A stretch of 64,000 bases of DNA, taken from Erythrobasidium yunnanense. Taxonomy: Eukaryota > Basidiomycota > Cystobasidiomycetes > Erythrobasidiales > Erythrobasidiaceae. A model generated the notes under the pieces. It was given only the letters and a program-made list of their open reading frames with translations. It had not been told where the DNA came from and did not search any database. Below, piece by piece: positions 10,970 to 21,187 of this stretch. Positions within the stretch are counted from its first letter, which is position 1. Every line of letters begins with the position of its first letter. The stretch spans positions 434,001-498,000 of the forward strand of contig BCJC01000009.1 of NCBI GenBank assembly GCA_001600175.1. Direction: 5' to 3'. A program made the position numbers and the translations under genes.

Positions 10970-12502
10970 ATGAACGGTCTACACAACAACGGCGGCACCA
11001 TGATGATGGACGACGGACATGGTCATCTGATGATCAGCCATGAAGAAGCTCTGCGATCCATCTCAGCCTCTCCTCAGCCTCCTGCATCTCCAGGATCGTA
11101 TATCCAGGAGGATCAAAACTACGAAGGCGAGGAAAGCAACTTTGGCAAAGCTAAGAAGAGCAAGCGCAAAGCTGCTCCTAGAACATCAAGAGCATGTCGT
11201 GGGTCGTGTCTTGATATATTAGAAGTGTAGAGGCTGACATACTGCTCTCACAGTCGCTTGTAGACGTCAAAAGATGCGCTGCGAGGGCGCCGACGATCCA
11301 CCTTGCAAGCGCTGCATCACCAATGGTGCGTTCGCAGACCTCCATATCCTTTTAGATGCATGCTGACCTTGCTTTTGACCACGCAGAGGTCGATTGCGTG
11401 AGCTGTCTCTGCCTTCGTTGCCCTCTCTGCTGGCACTGACTAATGCCTGAATCCGATGCCGCAGATGTTTGAAAGACGCAGCGACTACCTGCTCAAGTAA
11501 GTATACCGACACTCATCTACTATGTGTCTCGCTAAGCCCAGGCATCTGAACAGCCCTGAAGATCGAGCATGGCAGAACGGTGTCGAGAAGCGGCTCGAGC
11601 ACCTAGGCAAGGCCATCGATCAGATCTTGGCCCACTTGTGAGTGTTTCAGACTTATCTATGGAAGTCGAGCTCATGTTCCTCATGTTGCAGGAGTGGAGC
11701 TCCTCCAGCTATCATGCAGCCACCCGCTACCGCTGCACCCGCTTTCCAAGAGATGCCTCAGACAGCTTTCTACGACCATCACTACGATCGAGGCATGGTC
11801 CCTCAGACTGCTCCTATCTCTTCGGACGTCGCTGGAAGAGTCAACTATGTCGTCCCTTCGCCCGCTGAGACGGCTGCTATCGCTGCTCAGTCTCGTTTCA
11901 AGCGACCTCGAGGAAACACTGTACCCAGGTACGCTGAGTCATTGGCGGTTGAGGCTATTATTGCTGAGACATGTCGAATTAGCAACTTGGCTACTGGAAG
12001 CTACACACCAGACACAGGCTTCCAGCTCTTCTCGCCTCGCACTGCAGCTCTAGAGTCTGCCAACTCGAGCGTACCTTCGAGTGTACCGACCCCTTATCAG
12101 ATGCACGGGCAACAGATGGTGCAGCAGCAGCACATGGAGCACGCTCAGATGCATCAACAACAGCAAGCTCAACAGCATCAATTGCAGCAACAGCAATCCC
12201 AGCAGACTCCTCAGATGTCACAGCAGCAACAACAGCATGCCCAGCAAGCCCCCTATTCCCATTCCCACTCCTACAGTCTCGAGGCTTATTCTTCGAATGG
12301 AACCAGTGCACACGAGTTCTCCGGAGGCGCAGCCGTACCTAGGAGCATGGCTTCTCCGACCGTCAGATACGCACACTCGCCTGCCGTGCCTATTCTCCAG
12401 GCTCCTCCCGTCCCAGCTTCCTCTGTCAGTCCTGCTGCCCAGCATACCCCGATGCCATCCGAGCAGATGCTGCCCGAGACAGAGCAGCAACAAGTTCAAT
12501 GA
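10970..12502 (+). CDS. Zn2Cys6 transcription factor with Gln-rich C terminus
   Basis: Exons 10970-11198, 11254-11325, 11387-11397, 11465-11496, 11542-11637 and 11692-12502 give 416 residues in frame. The binuclear zinc cluster is split over three exons and reads C-x2-C-x6-C-x7-C-x2-C-x6-C, starting at RACLACRRQKMRC, with a Lys/Arg-rich segment just before it. A short linker and a heptad-like stretch (VEKRLEHLGKAIDQILAHL) follow, as in Gal4-type dimerisation. The C-terminal half is Pro/Ser/Gln-rich with Gln runs near residues 300-345 and has no recognisable fungal-specific middle homology domain. The protein is therefore short for its class. The last exon contains a 54-nt stopless stretch (11929-11982) with intron-like borders, so a 398-residue form is possible. 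Target genes are unknown. Confidence 0.85.
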
Positions 12503-12974
12503 TCTCTATCTTAACATACTATATCGTCTGCAGTGCTGTCCCCTAGATGTTTCGTTTTCCGTTAGTCAGTTCATAGTCGGTTCTCTCGGTCTTGTAGTCT
12601 CTGTCGTGGATGTATTTCTTGCTTTCTATGTCTTCTAATCCGTGTAACTTCAGCTGGTCTGTATCTAGAATGTACCGCTTTCTCAAATACAAGCTCGATT
12701 GGACTTTCGCATCTTTGCTCTCCACATTTTGCTCGGTGTCAAGTCTCGACAGTCTTCCTTCGAAAGGGAACGCATATTCTTCATCACGCAACCGATAGCT
12801 ACCACCATTCTGAGAGGGGCGAGCCAGTAACACGTTTCTACCTTCCCGCTCGGACAACGCCTGCATTCGCCGATCTAAAGCCAGAGGCGCCGAGCGAGCT
12901 TTCTACTATATCAACAGCAAGATCTTCATCTTTCCTATCACTCTGCATCTTCATTTACTGCAAAGTTTACTGTC
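12503..12974. other. intergenic, 3'UTR and promoter
   Basis: T-rich sequence right after the factor gene (12535-12650) looks like 3'UTR. The rest precedes the next predicted start at 12975. No gene seen on either strand. Confidence 0.45.
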
Positions 12975-14179
12975 ATGACCGAGTCCGGCACACGGGAGGA
13001 GACAGCTCCGAAAGACTCGCAAAATCGCAAGGGAGCTAGAACGCGGGCCAATTGTCCTGATTCTCCTGTCGCTGAGGCGACGCCTCCGCATGACAGTCAA
13101 CAACCTTCTGAGCGGTCTTGTGAACCAAGGAAGACCAACTTCCTCTCCTCATGGCTGAAAGTGAGTTCGTCTGAGACCCCTTGGACCTCAAGCGTGTTTG
13201 ACGAGAAGCCCCCAGGATGAATGCGCCTTGCTGTGCCGTTACCTAATGCGTCGCAAAAATGCATCTTCCCCCCTTCCATCAAATCCGACAGCGCAAGAAG
13301 TTAAGGAGCTAGAGCGCGTGATCATGGGAGAATGTTCTCAGTTGTCGAAGCCGGACGAAGGCCCCTTGATTGAACTTCACTGGATATGGCGTAAGATTAC
13401 CTTAGAAGCTCTTCAGGATGCAGGCATGGTACGATTCGCTTACGACTTCGGGCGTCCTATCGGTATGCCCTACAACCGAAAACATATCAATCTTGTGGTA
13501 ACAATCTTACGAAGATTCGCAACCTACAACGGTATCCTTTTGCCCTTCGTCAGACGAGAGATAGAAGAACTGGAAAGCCAAGGTATAGCGGAGTGCTCCA
13601 TCTTTAACATGGTCACTTAACATATACAGAGGCTTTATCGTCTCTACGACAAGCGGGCCGAAATGCCAAGGGAGCCGATAAAGTTGAACGGGCTTTCTGA
13701 CAATGCTCAGCCTTTAGAGGTACGCCCAACGCATCGAACAGCACTCAATGACGGCAAGCTGAGTCTAAGCTGAGCAGAAGAAATCCTACTTGCGCCGTGA
13801 GGCTTGCCGGCGTCTCGGCTTGGACGAATCCGTAGAAAGCCTCTTTGAAAACCCTGAAGTAAATTCAGACGAAGAGACGCATCAACTCAGCACCGGTGTT
13901 TCTATACGCTTAAAGAAGACGCCCGACTGGAGGAGTCCCCTGTTTACCGCTTTTATCCGGTTTCTTGAAAGCGAGGGCCAGCAGGCTGGTGAAGCTGACT
14001 CCGAGCAAGTCGTTACGCATATGCGCTGCATAATGCCGCCAGGACTTCCGAAGGAGTGCTACTCTACCGAAGAACAGAAACAGTGGGCAAGAAGGCACAG
14101 GAAGAAGATCTATCTCAAGACGGATCAGCCCCTTCTACCTCTGGACGGCGATTTCGCGAGTCTGCTGCCGGCAGCATAA
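12975..14179 (+). CDS. hypothetical protein, gene model unresolved
   Basis: Exon 12975-13160 (polar, Ser/Pro-rich) joins in phase 0 to 13216-13582. The latter encodes a compact segment with LHWIWRKITLEALQDAG and a helical stretch ending FVRREIEELESQ. After a 47-nt intron-like gap the natural acceptor at 13630 shifts the frame and ends the protein at 13697. The alternative frame (RLYRLYDKRAEMP onwards, then 13781-14179) looks more like coding sequence and ends at a stop at 14179. Either the protein is about 207 residues and a second small gene or relic follows, or the locus carries a frame break, or an intron border was missed. I do not recognise the family. It lies between the Zn2Cys6 gene and DAP1, same strand. 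Confidence 0.35.
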
Positions 14180-14780
14180 CCAACATCGGTCAGCTCATGT
14201 TTTCGGAAACCCTGAAATTCTTCGGGATCTACGCTTCTGCGCTGGAGTGTCTCGACGCCAAGCAGAGTAGTGAAGCTAGATCCGGTGCCAATGGATGTAT
14301 CAGGCCCTTCCACTACAGCTTCCTAGACCTAGAGAAGACGGGCGATGAGGCCGACCCTCGATGTATGTAACTTTCGGCAATGTCAGGGGAACTGGTACTG
14401 ACGGAGCTGCAGGGTCTGCAGAGCAAGCAAAGCTTTGCACAGCTCGTAATGCGAAGGCCTGATCCTCATCGTTTTGCTGCCTCTAGGGGCCTTGCGAAGC
14501 ACAGGGAGGGAGGGTCAGGCTCCCGTATGGTGGTTAGCAAGCGGATCCCGCGATCCTGCAGTCATATGAGGGTCGCACCTGCAAAGTCTCAGCTGTCGAA
14601 AGCAAGCTTGTCTGCATCCTGCACTACTCGCTCGGCGATCGATAGCTTTAATGAGGAACTCATGCTGACATGTACGCAAGCGTCCGGCCGTGTGTATCTC
14701 CAATTCTGTCAATCTTCTATGATTGTAGCGACTTGGGTCGTGCTAGCTTTTCAAAGCTTGAAGGTTGCCTTCGCACCTTG
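14180..14780. other. region between hypothetical gene and DAP1
   Basis: Open frames such as 14200-14370 exist but cannot be joined cleanly to the gene before or after. They may be further exons of the unresolved hypothetical gene, its 3'UTR, or the promoter of DAP1. Nothing else recognised. Confidence 0.3.
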
Positions 14781-15490
14781 ATGGGCTTCTTCGAGGGCTT
14801 ACTTGACTACGGTAAGACGGCACATTGCATATCACATTCGACATAATTCTGAAGACTGTGTCGCGTCAGCCCAAGAGCACAAGTTTGTGGTCTTCTGTCA
14901 GCTCTCCATACTCATCGTACTCGGGGTCTACGGCGTTACTTCACTTGCGCCAGCCTATACAGCCCAGCACGCTCATCGCACAGCAGCAGCTTCATCCTCC
15001 TCCAAAGCAGCTCCTTCCATCATGTCTGGCTTTGCTCCCAAAACCGACGTCCAGCTGGACCCGCCGAAAGACGATGTGATCCCGCTAGACGAGCTTGCGA
15101 AATGCGATGGGAAGACTGAAGGAAAGCCTATTTATGTGGCTATCAAAGGTGCGCCAATTCGGAAGGCGCAGAAGCTGGGAAAGCAGACTGACGGAACTCC
15201 AACCTAGGTACGGTCTTCGATGTTTCCGCCAAGAAGGACATGTACGGACCAGGCGCAGGCTACAATGTGATCTCTATAACCTACAGCCCTGTGTATACCA
15301 CGCTAACGTCGACGTCCAGATCTTTGCGGGGAAGGACGCTTCGCGAGGCTTAGGCAAATCATCGTTGAATCCCGAAGATGCAGTCTCAGACTACTCTACC
15401 CTTAATCCGGACGAGATGAAAGTGCTGGACGACTGGTATACCTACTTCAGCAAGCGGTACAACGTGATGGGCAAGGTCGCACAGGAATGA
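14781..15490 (+). CDS. DAP1: Dap1/MAPR family cytochrome b5-like haem protein
   Basis: Exons 14781-14811, 14870-15148, 15208-15266 and 15320-15490 give 179 residues. The start is ATG 14781. The first intron splits a Gly codon-type junction and leads into a single transmembrane helix (VVFCQLSILIVLGVYGV) near residue 20, followed by an Ala/Ser-rich linker. The MAPR fold follows: KPIYVAIKGTVFDVS, then KDMYGPGAGYN, then FAGKDASRGLGKSS, with the tyrosine of YGPG being the expected haem ligand of this family. The C terminus contains LDDWYTYFSKRYNVMGKV, also typical. Family members bind haem and support P450 enzymes such as Erg11 in ergosterol synthesis at the ER. That role is known for yeast Dap1 and human PGRMC1 and is inferred here. 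Confidence 0.9.
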
Positions 15491-15650
15491 AACCATTAGG
15501 GGAAGATTTGTTCATATTTGTACAAGCAGAAGCGTCCGAATAACTAGATACATCTTCTTTATGGATCATTGGAATGCTAGTGATGACTTATGACTGAATC
15601 GCTACAACAACGGAGAGAACGATGTGCTACTGACCACGCGAACGACTTGC

Positions 15651-17457
15651 TTACAACATCTCGAAGGACGACTCAGACGATGCGTCTTCCGCTATCTGGT
15701 CTCTAACGTCTGTCTCGCTTGGTATCGGCTTGACTTCTGCTTGAAATGCTTTCGAGATATCCTGGAATACCGCAGCCTCTGCCTCTTCATCATCATCTTC
15801 ATCATCTGTGACAGTGACGGACAGTGGATATGGTTGTGAAGAATCAACAGATGGTGAATGTGGTGCTTCTGCCGACACGTCGCTGGTCGACATGTTCTCC
15901 TCCGGAATCTCTGGCTCTTCCGCTACCTCGATATGCTCCGTCGGTTCTTCCTGCTCGATGGTTCGGAAATGTGACGATGGAGAAAGAGTAGAGTCTGGAG
16001 TATCGGCAGCAGCTGGAGAAGTGGTAGGTTGAGCTGAATCGGCGATTCCAATGGCGGATAAGGACTCGATTGGCACATCTTGCTGGTCTAATCCATCTTG
16101 CGTTACCAGCTCCTCTGCCTTGTCCTCCTGCTTCTCTAGCTCTGCGGAAGGTAGAGGCTTACTGACTGGGTTCGCTGCTTGCTCCGATAAAGGTGCCTCT
16201 GGCTCAATAATTGTGACTGTCTGCTCCTCATTATGTGTCTCCTGCACTTTTTCACTATCGATACTCGTTACCGAGGGCGCCTCTTGAGTATACGTAGGCA
16301 GTACTGCTTCCTCGGCCAATTTCTCCGCGGACGCAACTGCCTGAGCGGCCTCTCCTGTCTCTGTGGCTTCCACCTCATCTACGACCTTGGATTCCTGTTC
16401 AATGGCGTTCTGCCTGCTCCAGATGGCGGACTTGATGGATTCCAGCTTCGTCAATTCCTCCTCAATAGCTACGGCCAGCTGCTTTCTAGCCGTCTTGACC
16501 TGCTGATGTCCGTCCGAGGTGATAGTATCAAGGTCAATGAGGAGCTTGGTAAGTGTCTCTTCAATTACTTGGACTGGTCGGCTGAGAGGGGAATAGGCGA
16601 GCTTGGGTGAGGATGAAGTAGCGGATGCATCGAAGACGAGCCTATGAAGAGTGCAACGTCAGTTGTGGATTCAGCATCTGTGGAGACTATCAAGTGTGGA
16701 CTTACGTCTCGGGCTCTACGAAGGCTTTGCGAGCATCATCGAGTCGCGCTTGGATAGCCTGAACTTGCTGGAGTCGCTGGCGAACAGCAGTCTCCTCCGT
16801 CGACTGTGCTGGGATGATATGAACATAGCTCGTGAAAGTCGTCTTGGGCTTGGATTCTTCCTGTCGAGCCGGAGCGGGAGCAGCTGAGACAGCAGGAAGC
16901 GTCTGAGTAGGATTAGGTGTATCGGGAGTGCTGGCGGCAGCTACGACGGAGCGGATGATGTGATCCATGATCTGTCGTCGGAGTGCTTGTTCTTGCTGAT
17001 GTTGTTGCTGCTTCTTTGCCTCGATGGCCCTGGCATGCTCCCGAGCTTGATATTCGGCGATTGCGCGGGCTCTAGCTTGTGCGATAGCCTGAGCTTTCGC
17101 TTGAGCTACAGCTTGTGCCCTCGCCTCAGCCACAGCCTGCGCTCGCAAGCGTTCCTGGTGCTGTTGCTGCAGGTACTGCTGATATTCGATATAGGCGGCT
17201 CGCCTAGCTTCTTGCTCTTGCACTCGTGCAGCTTCTTGTCTTGCCCATCTTTCAGCTTGGACTTGCTCTAGTTCTGGTCGTTCTCGCTGTCTGCAAACGG
17301 CATCGAGGTATTCATAGTACTGCTCTTCCTCATCGGAGGCCAGGTACGATGCTGGGCTGCAGCGGTATGGAGAAGAGCTTGTGTATCTAGAAGGTCGAGG
17401 AGAGCTAGAGAAGGCATGGGCTGGGAAGTGCGAAGTCGGGATAGCGTAGCAGAGCAT
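15651..17457 (-). CDS. BAG-domain co-chaperone with coiled coil and acidic tail
   Basis: Two exons, 16706-17457 and 15651-16641. The N-terminal half is a long Gln/Ala/Arg/Glu-rich coiled coil (about residues 55-165, with many ARAQAVAQ-like steps). The second exon opens with a BAG domain: PVQVIEETLTKLLIDLDTI, then KTARKQLAVAIEEELTKLES. This three-helix bundle binds the ATPase domain of Hsp70 and acts as a nucleotide-exchange factor. After it comes about 190 residues rich in Glu, Ser, Pro and Thr with no fold that I recognise, ending in SSESSFEML. Fungal BAG proteins with long coiled coils are known but poorly studied. Start ATG 17457 is the only one in the open frame that keeps the whole coiled coil. 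Hsp70 binding is inferred from the domain. Confidence 0.8.
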
Positions 17458-17810
17458 GATCGCTGAAGAGCTTTGATGTTTCTGAGTGATGAAGAGAAAG
17501 GAGAGGAGTGAAACAGGAAGATGTAACGATTCTTGTACTGTGGAAAGTGTACAGTAAGCCCCTGCTTCCGCGTCAGCTCAGCCTCTTTAGTAAGCTCTCG
17601 CTCTTTCGACGGCCTCCTCGAACTTTCCAGCGCTTTCGAGGTAGAGTCAGCAGTCGGCGGTAGCGGGAAGCCGCATCAGCAATGCGATGCATGTGTATTG
17701 GCAGGTTTGTAGCTTGTCTGCACTGCAAAGTTGCTGAGCTTGCGATATGCTCGATGCGGTAGGAAGCCGACCTGCGAAAGCCGCCTGACAGATTCATCTG
17801 AACTACCAAG
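17458..17810. other. intergenic, promoter of the BAG gene
   Basis: Upstream of the minus-strand BAG gene and downstream of the SDR stop. No coding exon that I can support. Confidence 0.4.
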
Positions 17811-19072
17811 CTACAGCTGGAAAGTATCTAGAATATCTGCTATACACGACTCGAATGATTGGAAAGCTTCATTTGACCCCTTCGCCTCTCTCAGTATCTG
17901 CTCGGCTCTCGCACAGTCAGCTGTACTTAGATCTTCCGGTGGATCGTCAACCAAGGCAGGTAGTCTATGTGCACTTTCGGGTCTCACTCTACGTAGCGCC
18001 TCAATGAACTTGTTGCTGTTGAAAGGCTCAGAGAAAGCCATGATGCGCTCGCCCGAAATGTCTTGTCGGATACATAGCTCTTGCAGTAACAAGGCTGTGT
18101 CCTTGACCGGTGTGAATCGCTCTGTCATGTTCCCAGTCAGCTGATGTAGCTCAAAGGCGATGTTAACCTACGAGGCGCAATGAGCGTGTCGAGAACAGAA
18201 GTATCGCCTGACAGAAGGCCCGCAAAGAAGCGTTGTATGATGGAAACAGGTGTGCCTGGATGCTGTACTTGATGCGGGTGCACAACTCCTCCCAGATTGA
18301 AGTTTGCAACCAGTGAGTTGATGGTGAATGAAGGGTTCTCCTCTTCCAGGTAGCGGAAGACTTCCTTCTCTGCCAAGGCTTTGGCAGCTGCATAGACAGT
18401 AATGCCTCTTCCTGTGTATATCGAGCCATCGTTGGCGGTCCCTTCAGGTTTGCTTTGGAATGCTTCTACCGCCGCAATAGCATCTTCGTTCCAGGAAGCC
18501 GACGTGATGTGCATTGGAGTTTTGTTCTTTCGCGTACGAGCGGCATGCGAGGAAGAGAGGTAGACGAAGCGCTTGAAGACTGCATTTGGCTGATGCGCGG
18601 CCCTTTGGCAGGCGTCCAGGGCATTTCGAATGGCGGAGAGAGTAGGTGGAATGGCTAGTTCGGGCTCTGGGCGGAACTTAACATCTCCAGCAATGTGTAT
18701 AAAGCCCGCACATCCTAGATACAGTTCAGCTTGGCTTGGTCTTCAACCTGAGGTCGCGGCCCACCTGATAGAGGCTCGACGAAAGCATCTTTCACGGTCA
18801 AATCTTCCAACTGAACCAACTCAAAGACACCTTCGCCATAGATACTCTTGAAATGTTCTTGGAGCCAGGCATCTCGCTTGATATCTCTGGAAGTTCCGCG
18901 TACGCGATAGCCCGACTTAAGGAGGGTGCCGCAGACATGAGCTGCGATGTATCCGTTGGCTCCAGATACCAGAATCTGTTCGTTCGGACCAATCAGTGCT
19001 GGACATTCAGGTGGTTCGTGTCGAGCTTACCTGAAAACCTGGAGGAAGCAGCAGGTTGGAGGGCGTCGACAT
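17811..19072 (-). CDS. extended short-chain dehydrogenase (aldehyde/ketone reductase type)
   Basis: Minus-strand gene from ATG 19072 to the stop at 17811, four exons. The first exon codes for MSTPSNLLLPPGFQ only. The Rossmann motif follows at once: ILVSGANGYIAAHV (GxxGxxA), then the NADP-type segment GYRVRGTSRD. Family landmarks further on are FIHIAGDVKF, RFVYLSSSHAA and the catalytic YAAAK (Tyr-x3-Lys). This is the branch of dihydroflavonol-4-reductase, Gre2 and D-lactaldehyde dehydrogenase-like proteins, which reduce aldehydes or ketones with NADPH. The last exon (17811-18121) is joined by the intron 18122-18171 in phase 1. All catalytic residues are present. The substrate cannot be told from the sequence. 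Confidence 0.82.
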
Positions 19073-19515
19073 CGTAGTGAGCTTCCTTGATAGGTCTAGA
19101 GACGAGTAGGGAAGAGATAGAGATGAAGGAAACTGCAGCTCGGGCGAGCGAGCCTCATTACGGCATGCTAAGCGGTATCACCGAATCCACGGCCAAAAGT
19201 CCAGGTAGGTCTGCAGCAGACCCGTTGGAAGACGTGTGACATAGTATATAGATGTGGATGTATTCACAAATGCTTGCTTTCAGGAAAGATCTATCAGTTC
19301 GCATGACAAATAGAGCGTCATTGGCTCGAGCAATTTAGGCCGGCGCGTTTGTTGTCTGTCCAGGGCGCGCTTCATCTCGTATCGATAACGAGCGCTTCTT
19401 GAATCTCACTCTATCGACTCTCTCCCACACTGTACTGACATCACACAAACAACAACCCAACGAGGGACGCACCTTCTGGCCAGATCAACGTGACAACCTC
19501 TATACGGCACCGACA
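19073..19515. promoter_or_regulatory. divergent promoter region, SDR and glycine-rich protein
   Basis: 443 bp between two divergent starts. It contains the AT-rich segment GACATAGTATATAGATG near 19237-19253 and pyrimidine-rich tracts before ATG 19516. No defined operator recognised. Confidence 0.4.
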
Positions 19516-20573
19516 ATGAGGCACATCTACCTCACACTCTCAACTGGGCTGCTCTATTCCGTATTCACAGCAAACGCTCAGGCAACGCCTCCGATTCAAT
19601 GCACTCCAACGAATGCTGCCACAGACTGCGTGTTCGGTCCGTCTGATGGCATCCAGTGGTCCACCGTGGACCGTATGTATACATCCTTCAACATCGAGTG
19701 TGCAGGAGCTAGCGGGGGAAGCGGTCCCGCTACCACAGGGGGTTCTGGCGCTGTCGTCAATCTACATTTCAGCGGCTCAGATTTCGAAAACACCTTCCTC
19801 GTCTTTGTCGGAGAAGCTGGAGGTGCTGTCGCTCCTGGCCTCGTTGGAGGAAAGGGAGGGAATGGGGGAGCTGGTGCCTCGCCTGGTGGACAAGGAGGGT
19901 CGGGAAGAGCATTTTCAGGCGGAGGGGGTGGAGGGGACACGAACCTTCTAAGTGCTCCACGCCAGAGAACAACATGGCTCCTTGGAGGCGGAGGAGGGGC
20001 CAGTTTCGACAGCAATGGCGGAAATGCTGGGCTTCCCACCCTTGCAGCAGCGCAGTCAGGCAATAGAGACGAAGTTTATGGGCAGCCTGGCGGTGGTGGA
20101 GCGTTGAGAGGAAGCCGTAAGCAACAGCCACTCATATTCTCCCAGATTGCCTGATTGATTCTCGACGGAATCGCAGCCAATCGCGGAGACGGCTCTGCAG
20201 GAGGCAATGGGGCAAACGGCGGTCAGATTGGAGCAGGAGGAGGCGGCGCCATATATGGAGGTGATTTGAGCCATTGCATACCCAAATCTCAAGAGATGAC
20301 ATTTCGCGTTTTCCAGGTGGTGGGCAGACCGACGGTTTCTCCGCGGCAGGCGGAGGTGCTGGAGGTAACACAGACTATAGCATTGATACTGGTGTAACCG
20401 TCACCTCGCTCGGCTATAACAGCGGAGGCGATGGCTACTGCAGAGTTACTTTCCCGCCGACACCGTCGTCAAGAGCGAGAGCGCGCAAGCGCAGCTCTGA
20501 CCCGATATTAGCAGCGAGACAGGCTACTGCGGATGGGATCAGACATGCTGCTGCCTTGCAGAGGCCAAGATGA
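19516..20573 (+). CDS. secreted glycine-rich protein, ALK/LTK-type glycine-rich domain
   Basis: Exons 19516-20116, 20177-20260 and 20317-20573 give 313 residues. A signal peptide is seen (IYLTLSTGLLYSVFTANAQA). The mature part starts with four-cysteine-type spacing and then a beta-rich, poly-glycine fold. Strand-like elements FNIECAGASGGSG, VVNLHFSG and FLVFVGEAGG alternate with GG-x repeats (GGKGGNGGAGAS, then FSGGGGGGDT), the block WLLGGGGGAS, and finally GDGYCRVTF. This order, including GGGGGGDT followed by an R/LL-GGGGG strand, matches the glycine-rich domain of ALK/LTK receptors and related bacterial secreted proteins. That domain packs poly-Gly II helices. The tail is Arg/Ala-rich. No membrane anchor or kinase is present. 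The domain match is pattern recognition, not a search result. Function is unknown, with surface or matrix binding plausible. Confidence 0.7.
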
Positions 20574-21187
20574 AGCAGTTCCATCCCCGATTGCGCGTCG
20601 AGTGCGTATGTGCTGGCAGGATTCGGGGCTTTATGTAGAGTGTATATCCGTTCTCTTCGTAGTTCGCCGGCCCTTTCCGTGGCAGGACGAGGCTGCGCTT
20701 TGTGTACATAGTGACGAGGGCGTGGTTTGTCTCCTTATATCTTGAGGTGTGTGCCTCTTCAGGATCCTCCTCTTTCGTACACTTGCTACTTGGGTACGCT
20801 TGCTCTGCTCTTCTGCATTGCACGACTTTCGGCGCCGAAATTGTCAAGATTTCAGGCAGTGAGATCTCATGATAGGGATTCAGGCGGGTATAGGCAGAGG
20901 AATAAGAAGGAGAGAAGGAGAATAATAGACCTCGGCCGCAAGAGTCTTCATCACCGCACGCAGAGCGGTCTCATCGATTCCACGAGTCCAAGTCCAGATA
21001 GATTCGTAGCAACCTCGTTCGCAGACAGCATCGTAGATCTGGATGTATGATAGTGTAGGCCTAAATCCTCGCTTTCACGAAAAGACCGTCAGTTGGCGTA
21101 ACAAATAAGGGCGTCATGCGTCGACCGCTTGACTACAGCTCACCTTTCTGACAATTCCCAACTACGACGAATACCACAAATTCCATC
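20574..21187. other. intergenic
   Basis: 3' flank of the glycine-rich gene and promoter of Het-C copy 1. Short open frames on the minus strand have no recognisable features. A purine-rich stretch AGAGAAGGAGAATAATAG lies near 20908-20930. Confidence 0.4.

Noticed and set aside
15808-16610. Plus-strand frames opposite the BAG gene
   Set aside because: Ser/Cys-rich shadows of the Glu/Ser-rich tail. The minus-strand frame carries the BAG domain.
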